This document shows, in pieces, positions 54,391 to 61,452 of a stretch of DNA of 64,000 nucleotides. Numbering within the stretch: the stretch's first letter is position 1; each line of letters begins with the position of its first letter. Source of the DNA: Caballeronia telluris (GTDB lineage: Bacteria > Pseudomonadota > Gammaproteobacteria > Burkholderiales > Burkholderiaceae); NCBI RefSeq assembly GCF_001544495.1, contig NZ_FCNZ02000005.1:124001-188000 (forward strand). Direction: 5' to 3'. Under the pieces are notes generated by a model. That model did not search any database. It saw nothing but the letters and a program-made list of their open reading frames with translations, and had not been told where the DNA came from. The translations under genes were made by a program, and so were the position numbers.

Positions 54391-55032
54391 ATGACGACCT
54401 ACCTCACCGCCAGCGACCGGAAAGCCGACGATGCAGTCCATCGTGAAACGCTTGCCGCGGGCGAACCGTGGATCAAGGAACTGAAGGCAGGACAGACGCT
54501 GCGCATTCGCGACATCGAAGGCAATCAGGCCGTCGATACGCTCTTCTTCAGCCTCGACGATCCGCGCGAACGTTTCGATCCGCAACGCACGCTGCGTCGC
54601 CAGCAAAGCCTGTATCTGACGACCGGCACTGTGTTGTATTCGAATCTCGGGAATCCGATGCTGACCATCGTCGCCGATACCTGCGGGCGGCACGATACGT
54701 TAGGCGGCGCATGCGCGCAGGAAAGCAACACCGTTCGCTACGCACTGGAAAAGCGCTACATGCATAGCTGCCGCGATAACTTCCTGCGTGCGTGCGCACA
54801 CGACGGACGCCTCTCCAAGCGCGACCTGAGCCCTAACGTCAACTTCTTCATGAACGTCCCGGTGACAGCCGAAGGCGGCCTGAGCTTCGAAGACGGCATC
54901 TCGGCGCCCGGCAAATACGTGGAGTTGCGCGCGGAAATGGATGTGATCGTGCTGATCTCGAACTGCCCGCAGTTGAACAATCCCTGCAACGCGTATAACC
55001 CGACGCCTGCCGAGTTGCTGATATGGGACTGA
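54391..55032 (+). CDS. Carboxyguanidine deiminase subunit, DUF1989 (second)
   Basis: 213 residues and clearly a paralogue of the preceding gene: [58 protein letters not shown]. The two are expected to form a heteromeric enzyme. It starts 16 bases after the first subunit. A 33-codon reading frame overlaps its last 10 bases. Confidence 0.88.
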   Translation: MTTYLTASDRKADDAVHRETLAAGEPWIKELKAGQTLRIRDIEGNQAVDTLFFSLDDPRERFDPQRTLRRQQSLYLTTGTVLYSNLGNPMLTIVADTCGRHDTLGGACAQESNTVRYALEKRYMHSCRDNFLRACAHDGRLSKRDLSPNVNFFMNVPVTAEGGLSFEDGISAPGKYVELRAEMDVIVLISNCPQLNNPCNAYNPTPAELLIWD

Positions 55033-55124
55033 CCCGCCTGCGCGCATGGCTTTACTTCGTGCTGCTCGTGCGAGCGGGTCGCCTCGTCGCCTATGCGCGC
55101 GACGACCTGAAGGCGAAGCACTAA
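55023..55124 (+). CDS. Possible 33-residue membrane peptide in the guanidine operon
   Basis: The frame begins ATG at 55023, inside the end of the DUF1989 gene, and reads [19 protein letters not shown], then [14 protein letters not shown] and TAA. A hydrophobic run with basic residues on each side suggests a short membrane helix. The ribosome site is weak. It fills the otherwise empty gap of 170 bases before the carboxylase. Coding status is unproved. Confidence 0.4.
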   Translation: MGLTRLRAWLYFVLLVRAGRLVAYARDDLKAKH

Positions 55125-55202
55125 AGACTTCTGCCGGGGACGACCCCGGAAAACATCTTTTCACGTGGCGGGACGGCCCGCCCACGCATCCAGCCTCCTC
55201 TC

Positions 55203-58200
55203 ATGTTCGAGAAAGTCCTGATTGCCAATCGCGGCGCCATTGCGTGCCGCATCCTTCGCACCCTGCGCGCGCTCGACGTCCAAGGGGTCGCCGTCTATAG
55301 CGAAGCCGACCTCGCGAGCCGTCATGTCAGCGAGGCGTCCGTTGCGCACTCGCTCGGCGAAGGCGCCGCGTCCGCGACGTATCTCGACGTCGCGAAGATT
55401 CTCGATATCGCGCGTCGCGAGAACGTGCAGGCGATCCATCCCGGTTACGGCTTTCTCTCGGAGAACGCGGAGTTCGGCGAGGCATGCGGAGCCGCGGGCA
55501 TCGCCTTCATTGGACCGACGCCCGCTCAACTGCGCGCATTCGGCCTGAAGCACACCGCACGCGCCATCGCGGCGGAACAAGGCGTGCCGATGCTCGAAGG
55601 CACGGGCCTTCTCGACGATGTGGATGGCGCGCTCGAAGCAGCAGCGAGGATCGGTTATCCCGTGATGCTCAAGAGCACGGCGGGCGGCGGTGGAATCGGC
55701 ATGCGCGTGTGCTGGAACGCGGACGAACTCGCCGCACATTTCGACGTGGTGAAGCGGCTCGGCCAGAACAACTTCAGCGATGCGGGCGTGTTCATCGAGA
55801 AGTACATCGAACGCGCGCGGCATCTCGAAGTACAGGTCTTCGGCGACGGTCTCGGCAACGCGCTCGCGCTCGGCGTGCGCGACTGTTCCGTGCAGCGGCG
55901 CAACCAGAAAGTGCTCGAAGAAACGCCCGCGCCTTCGTTGCCCGAAGGCATGACCGACGCGCTCTGCGAAGCGGCACTGCGACTCGCGAAAGCGGTGCAT
56001 TACCGCTCGGCAGGCACGGTCGAATTCGTGTACGACAGCAGCGCCGGGCGATTCTATTTCCTCGAAGTGAACACGCGGCTCCAGGTCGAGCATGGCGTCA
56101 CCGAGCAGGTGTGGGGCGTCGATCTGGTGCGCTGGATGATCGAACTCGCGGCCGGTACACTCGCGCCGCTCGAAGAACTCCGCGCATCGCTCAAGCCGTG
56201 CGGTCACGCGATCCAGGCCCGCCTCTATGCCGAAGACCCCGGCCGCGATTTCAAGCCGAGCCCGGGTCTCTTGACCGAAGTCGTGTTCCCGCAAGCCGAC
56301 GGACACGCGCTTCGCATCGACACGTGGATAGAAGCCGGATGCGACGTGCCGCCCTATTTCGACCCGATGCTCGCGAAGCTGATCGCGTATTCGCCGACGC
56401 GCGACGAAGCGCGTCAGGCGCTCGCCGATGCACTGAACGCGACGCACATCTACGGCGTGGAAACGAATCGCGAGTACTTGCGCCAGATTATCGACGACAC
56501 GCCGTTCGCCTCGGGCGAGCCGTGGACGCGCTGTCTCGAAGGCCTGCGCTACCGTGCGAGCACGGTGGAGATCGTAAGCGGCGGCACGCAGACGACCGTG
56601 CAGGATCATCCGGGCCGGCTCGGCTACTGGGCGGTCGGCATTCCGCCGTCGGGTCCGATGGACGACCGCGCACTGCGTCTCGGCAACCGGCTGCTCTCAA
56701 ACGCCGACAGCGCCTGCGCACTCGAAATCACGATGAGCGGCCCGACGCTGCGCTTCAACACGGATGCGGTGATCGCGATCACGGGTGCGGCGCTGAGCGT
56801 GACCATCGACGGTGTCGACCAGCCGATGAACAGCACGCTCTTCATCGCAGCAGGCTCGACGCTCGCGCTGGGCACGATTCGCGGCGCGGGCGCGCGCGCG
56901 TACCTGTGCGTGCGCGGCGGTTTCGATGTCGCGCTGTATCTCGGCAGCCGCAGCACGTTCACGCTCGGCCAGTTCGGCGGGCACGGCGGACGCGCATTGC
57001 GCGCGGGCGACGTGTTGCATCTGCATCCGCTCGAAGACCGAAGTCATGGCGCGCGCCTTGCGTTCGCGCCCGCACTCGAGCCGGTGCGCACGCTTCGTGT
57101 GATCTACGGGCCGCATGGTGCGCCTGAATACTTCAGCGCGCGCTATATCGGCCAGTTTCTGGATACCGAATGGGAAATCCACTTCAATTCGAGCCGCACC
57201 GGCGTGCGTCTGATCGGTCCGAAGCCCGAATGGACGCGCGAAGACGGCGGGGAAGCGGGCCTGCATCCGTCGAACATCCACGACAATCCGTATGCGGTCG
57301 GCGCGATCGATTTCACCGGCGACATGCCGGTGATTCTCGGTCCCGATGGCCCGAGCCTTGGCGGCTTCGTGTGCCCGGTGACGATCATCGAAGCGGACCT
57401 CTGGCAGATCGGGCAGTTAAAGGCCGGCGACAAAGTGCGCTTCGTTCCGGTCCGGCTCGATGAAGCGCGCGCGGCCGCCGCTGCGCGTATCGTCGAACTG
57501 GATACGCTCGCCGCGCAGCCCGCGCCGAAACATACCGCAGGTCCGCTCATCTCACCGATCGTGCTCGACGTCGGCGCGAATCACGACCGGCTCGTGGCGC
57601 GCGTATCGGGCGATACGCATCTGCTGCTCGAACTCGGGCCCGCCGAACTGGACCTCGTGCTGCGCTTTCGCGGCCATGCGCTGATGCAGTCGCTCGAAGC
57701 GCTCGCGCTGCCCGGCGTGATCGACGTGACGCCCGGCATCCGTTCGCTGCAAATTCATTACCAGCCCGAACGCCTGCCGCTCGCGCAACTGCTCGTCACG
57801 GTCGGGCAAGCGTGGCAGCGCGTGCTGCTGCAAAAGGACTTGCGCGCGCCTTCACGGATCGTGCATCTGCCGCTCTCGTGGGACGATCCGGCTTGCCGTC
57901 TCGCCATCGACAAGTACATGACCACCGTGCGCCGCGATGCGCCGTGGTGCCCGAGCAACCTGGAGTTCATCCGCCGCATCAACGACCTCGATTCAATCGA
58001 CGATGTGAAGCGCATCGTCTTCGATGCGAGCTATCTGGTGATGGGTCTCGGCGACGTCTATCTCGGCGCGCCTGTCGCCACGCCGCTCGATCCACGCCAT
58101 CGGCTCGTGACCACGAAGTACAACCCGGCACGCACGTGGACAGCGGAGAACTCGGTCGGCATTGGCGGCGCGTATCTCTGCGTGTACGGCATGGAAGGCC

Positions 58201-58799
58201 CCGGCGGCTATCAGTTCGTCGGGCGCACGCTGCAGATGTGGAACCGCTATCGCGCGACGGCGGACTTCGCGGGCCGCCCCTATCTCCTGCGCTTCTTCGA
58301 CCAGATACGCTTTTACGAAGTGAAGGCCGACGAACTGCTGCGCATCCGCGAGGACTTTCCGCTCGGACGCTATCCGCTCAGGATCGAGGAGACAGAGCTG
58401 TCTCTCTCCGACTACGAAGCCTTTCTCGATCGCGAAGCGCCCGGTATCGACGCATTCCGCACGCGCCAGCAAGCCGCGTTTCAAGCGGAACGCGAGCGCT
58501 GGCGCGAAGCCGGGCAGGCACAGGACAGCTTCGAGCCACCGGTCGCGGCGGACACGGAAACCGTCGCCCTCGGAGACGGCCAGACCGCGGTCGAGAGCGA
58601 GATCGCGGGTAATCTCTGGCAGGTGCGCGTGAAGTCGGGCGAACGGGTCGCGGCGGGCGATCTGCTGTTCGTCATCGAATCGATGAAGATGGAGATCTCC
58701 GTTTGCGCGCCATGTGCAGGCATCGTCAGCGATATTCACGTGATACCGGGAACGCCCGTGAAAGCGGGACAACGCGTTGCCGTCATCGACAGCCTCTAA
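55203..58799 (+). CDS. Biotin-dependent guanidine carboxylase (urea-carboxylase family)
   Basis: 1198 residues. It fixes bicarbonate onto guanidine with ATP to give carboxyguanidine; relatives act on urea. The biotin carboxylase domain comes first (FEKVLIANRGAIACRILRTL; MLKSTAGGGGIGMRVCWN; FLEVNTRLQVEHGVTEQ) to about 450. Two carboxyltransferase domains follow: the AHS2-like part from about 465 (VQDHPGRLGYWAVGIPPSGP) and the AHS1-like part to about 1010. The biotinyl domain at the end has ESMKMEI with the biotin Lys near 1162. The riboswitch, importer and DUF1989 genes favour guanidine over urea. Confidence 0.9.
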   Translation: MFEKVLIANRGAIACRILRTLRALDVQGVAVYSEADLASRHVSEASVAHSLGEGAASATYLDVAKILDIARRENVQAIHPGYGFLSENAEFGEACGAAGIAFIGPTPAQLRAFGLKHTARAIAAEQGVPMLEGTGLLDDVDGALEAAARIGYPVMLKSTAGGGGIGMRVCWNADELAAHFDVVKRLGQNNFSDAGVFIEKYIERARHLEVQVFGDGLGNALALGVRDCSVQRRNQKVLEETPAPSLPEGMTDALCEAALRLAKAVHYRSAGTVEFVYDSSAGRFYFLEVNTRLQVEHGVTEQVWGVDLVRWMIELAAGTLAPLEELRASLKPCGHAIQARLYAEDPGRDFKPSPGLLTEVVFPQADGHALRIDTWIEAGCDVPPYFDPMLAKLIAYSPTRDEARQALADALNATHIYGVETNREYLRQIIDDTPFASGEPWTRCLEGLRYRASTVEIVSGGTQTTVQDHPGRLGYWAVGIPPSGPMDDRALRLGNRLLSNADSACALEITMSGPTLRFNTDAVIAITGAALSVTIDGVDQPMNSTLFIAAGSTLALGTIRGAGARAYLCVRGGFDVALYLGSRSTFTLGQFGGHGGRALRAGDVLHLHPLEDRSHGARLAFAPALEPVRTLRVIYGPHGAPEYFSARYIGQFLDTEWEIHFNSSRTGVRLIGPKPEWTREDGGEAGLHPSNIHDNPYAVGAIDFTGDMPVILGPDGPSLGGFVCPVTIIEADLWQIGQLKAGDKVRFVPVRLDEARAAAAARIVELDTLAAQPAPKHTAGPLISPIVLDVGANHDRLVARVSGDTHLLLELGPAELDLVLRFRGHALMQSLEALALPGVIDVTPGIRSLQIHYQPERLPLAQLLVTVGQAWQRVLLQKDLRAPSRIVHLPLSWDDPACRLAIDKYMTTVRRDAPWCPSNLEFIRRINDLDSIDDVKRIVFDASYLVMGLGDVYLGAPVATPLDPRHRLVTTKYNPARTWTAENSVGIGGAYLCVYGMEGPGGYQFVGRTLQMWNRYRATADFAGRPYLLRFFDQIRFYEVKADELLRIREDFPLGRYPLRIEETELSLSDYEAFLDREAPGIDAFRTRQQAAFQAERERWREAGQAQDSFEPPVAADTETVALGDGQTAVESEIAGNLWQVRVKSGERVAAGDLLFVIESMKMEISVCAPCAGIVSDIHVIPGTPVKAGQRVAVIDSL

Positions 58800-58812
58800 G
58801 GAAAACCGACCC

Positions 58813-60630
58813 ATGCCCTCATTCGACCTGCGTCTCTCCACGTTGCGCGCCGCGTACCGCGCGAAGGACACGACGCCCGCGAAGCTCATTGGCGAATTGC
58901 GCGCGAAGGCTGCGGCGCTCAACCCCGAGTTCAATCTCTTCATCCATCTGCTGAGCGAAGACGAACTCGCACCGTATCTCGCCGCACTCGAAGTGCAAGA
59001 CGTCGATACGCTGCCGCTCTACGGCATCCCCTTCGCGATCAAGGACAACATCGATCTCGCCGGCATTCCGACGACGGCCGCATGTCCCGCGTTCGCCTAT
59101 ATGCCGGCCCAATCGGCGACGCTCGTTGCGCAGTTGATCGCGCTCGGCGCCGTGCCCATCGGCAAGACGAACCTCGATCAGTTCGCGACGGGCCTGAACG
59201 GCGCGCGCTCGCCCTACGGCAAGTGCAAGAACAGCGTGCATCCGGATTACCCGTCGGGCGGATCGAGCGCGGGGTCGGCGCTCGCGGTCGCGCTGGGCGT
59301 CGCGAGCTTCGCGCTCGGCACCGATACCGCCGGCTCGGGCCGCGTGCCCGCAGCACTGAACAACCTCGTCGGCTTGAAAGGGACGAAGGGCCTGCTCTCG
59401 ACGGCCGGCGTCGTGCCTGCTTGCCGCACGCTGGATTGCGTCACCTACTTCACCGCCACCGCGCGGGAAGCGAGCGAACTGCTCGCGCTGACCGCGAAGG
59501 AAGACGCGCGCGATGCCTATAGCCGCGCCAACCCGCAGTTCAACGATGCGGCCGCGTTCGGTGCGCTGCCGCCGTTTCGCTTCGGCGTGCCCGCGTCACT
59601 GGAGTTCGCGGGTTGTGCGGAGAGTCCTGCGCTGTTCGAGCAAGCCCGTGCGGCGCTCGTGGCGGCAGGCGGGACCGCCGTCGAAATCGACTTTGCGCCC
59701 TTCGTCGAGGCGGCGAAACTGCTCTACGAAGGGCCGTGGGTGGCGGAGCGCTACAGCGTGGCGGGCGAGTTGATGGAGAAGCAGCCCGAGGCCGTTCTGC
59801 CCGTAATCCGCGATGTGCTCGCGAAGGCGCCGGGCACGACGGCCGTCGACGCATTTCGCGCGCAGTATCGGCTGCAGGCGCTCAAGAAGACCTGCGATGC
59901 CGTGCTCGACGATCTCGACTTCGTGCTGACGCCGAGCTATCCGCGTCCGGTCACGCTGGCCGAACTCGAACGCGATCCTATCGGCCCGAATTCGCTGCTC
60001 GGCTATTACACGAACTTCATGAACCTGCTCGACTACGCGGCCGTCGCGGCACCCACCGCCTTCATGAAGAACGGATTGCCGTGGGGCATCACCGTGTTCG
60101 GACGCGCATTCACCGACCAGTATTTGCTGAGCGTCGCCGATACCTTGCAGCGGTCCTGCGGCTTGCCGCTCGTCGGCGGTGCTTCGCCCGACTTCGCTCC
60201 AGCGAAGAAGCCGGCGCGCAACGACCGCGTGCGGATCGTCGTGTGCGGCGCGCATCTAGCCGGCCTGCCGCTCAACGGTCAGTTGCGGGCTCGCGGCGCG
60301 CGCCTCGTCGAAGCGACCACCAGTGCGCCGCATTATCGTCTGCATGTGCTCCCGGCGAATGAAGGCGAGACGCGCCGTCCGGGCATGGAGCGCGTCGCGC
60401 GCGAAGGCGCTGCGATCGAAGTCGAAGTCTGGGAGTTGCCGAGCGCCGAACTGGGCTCATTCCTCGCTGGCATCCCTGCGCCGCTCGCGCTCGGCAAGGT
60501 CGAACTCGCCGATGGCAGTTGGGAGACGGGCTTCGTCTGCGAAGGATACGGACTCGATGGCGCCATCGACATCACGCACTTCGGCGGCTGGCGTGCGTGG
60601 CTTGCCACGGCAAAGGCGAGCGCAAGCTGA
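58813..60630 (+). CDS. atzF: Allophanate hydrolase
   Basis: 605 residues. It hydrolyses allophanate to ammonia and CO2, finishing the pathway. The amidase domain has its Lys in GIPFAIKDNIDLAG and the Ser-cisSer-Lys centre in YPSGGSSAGSALAVALG, with GTDTAGSGRVPAA after it. A C-terminal domain of about 150 residues (VRIVVCGAHLAGLPLNGQL to LDGAIDITHFGGWRAWL) is the AtzF/DUR1,2 second domain. AAGGA at 58799-58803 supports the ATG at 58813 over one 12 codons upstream. Last gene of the operon. Confidence 0.93.
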   Translation: MPSFDLRLSTLRAAYRAKDTTPAKLIGELRAKAAALNPEFNLFIHLLSEDELAPYLAALEVQDVDTLPLYGIPFAIKDNIDLAGIPTTAACPAFAYMPAQSATLVAQLIALGAVPIGKTNLDQFATGLNGARSPYGKCKNSVHPDYPSGGSSAGSALAVALGVASFALGTDTAGSGRVPAALNNLVGLKGTKGLLSTAGVVPACRTLDCVTYFTATAREASELLALTAKEDARDAYSRANPQFNDAAAFGALPPFRFGVPASLEFAGCAESPALFEQARAALVAAGGTAVEIDFAPFVEAAKLLYEGPWVAERYSVAGELMEKQPEAVLPVIRDVLAKAPGTTAVDAFRAQYRLQALKKTCDAVLDDLDFVLTPSYPRPVTLAELERDPIGPNSLLGYYTNFMNLLDYAAVAAPTAFMKNGLPWGITVFGRAFTDQYLLSVADTLQRSCGLPLVGGASPDFAPAKKPARNDRVRIVVCGAHLAGLPLNGQLRARGARLVEATTSAPHYRLHVLPANEGETRRPGMERVAREGAAIEVEVWELPSAELGSFLAGIPAPLALGKVELADGSWETGFVCEGYGLDGAIDITHFGGWRAWLATAKASAS

Positions 60631-60821
60631 CGCATGAAAGCCTCTCGTCACCTTCCGATCGCTCTTTAGCCGCCGCGTTGTGTTTCGTCTCACTTAAGTG
60701 ACCGCTGCGCCATCTCGGCGCCAGCATCTCGTCACGACATGCGCCCTACACTTGGGCCTCGTGGTCGTTCGCGTCCATTCATCGCGCAACGCGCACGTCT
60801 TTTCATCCCGAGGAGTTCATC

Positions 60822-61115
60822 ATGAAGACATTGATCCGCGCCGCAGCCGTTGTTCTGGCCGTTTCGCCGTTAGTCACGTATGCCCAGTCGGAGCAGCCCC
60901 TGACGCGCGCGCAGGTCCGCGCCGAACTCGTGCAACTGGAAAAGGCCGGCTACGATCCCGCGCTGAGGGACCCGTATTATCCGAACAACCTGCAGGCCGC
61001 CGAAGCCAAGGTGCAGGCGGGCGACGTCAACGCCAAGCCCGGCATGACGAGCTATGGGCCTTCGGTGGAAGGCACCTCGGGTTCGGGTACGGCGATGCCC
61101 ACGAACTCGCAGTAA
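60822..61115 (+). CDS. DUF4148 small secreted protein 3
   Basis: 97 residues with a signal peptide (LIRAAAVVLAVSPLVTYA). The mature QPLTRAQVRAELVQLEKAGY, DPYYPNNLQAAEAKVQAG and a Gly/Thr/Ser-rich tail are the full DUF4148 pattern. GAGGAG at 60808-60813 is the ribosome site. It stands alone between the guanidine operon and an efflux gene. Function is unknown. Confidence 0.88.
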   Translation: MKTLIRAAAVVLAVSPLVTYAQSEQPLTRAQVRAELVQLEKAGYDPALRDPYYPNNLQAAEAKVQAGDVNAKPGMTSYGPSVEGTSGSGTAMPTNSQ

Positions 61116-61452
61116 GCGTCTTTTTTTCCCTTCGACGCACGATCCCGGACGGCCACGCCCGGACCCCGTGCGCGGTCGATGAAAACCGCGCGTCGCTCAT
61201 CGCTTTTCCCTTCGCATGAACGTCGCGCCGCGCGCCGTTGCCGCTGCCTGACCGTTCTGCCATTTTCGCGTCATGTCGGCGTTGGCACCGGCCTTCTAAC
61301 ATAGAGGCTGGTTCGCGCAAGACCCGATCGGGCGCGTCTCTCCAACGATCGCGCGCCATACGCCGACCGTCCCCGTCTATCACCGTCCGGCAGGGCGCCT
61401 TTGCGCGCTTAGCCGTTGATCCCTTCTTGCCGGATGGCTCGAGCACGCATCA
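61116..61452. other. Gene-free stretch before the RND efflux gene
   Basis: 337 bases. A T7 run (61122-61128) follows the DUF4148 stop but has no clear stem in front. The remainder is presumably the promoter and leader of the efflux gene. I see no gene or strong repeat in it. Confidence 0.5.

Noticed and set aside
54756-55121. 121-codon minus-strand frame across the end of the second DUF1989 gene
   Set aside because: No ribosome site or motif; it is opposite a certain gene.
55203-58799. Urea carboxylase as the final call
   Set aside because: The guanidine-I riboswitch and both DUF1989 deiminase genes point to guanidine; sequence of the enzyme alone could not separate the two.
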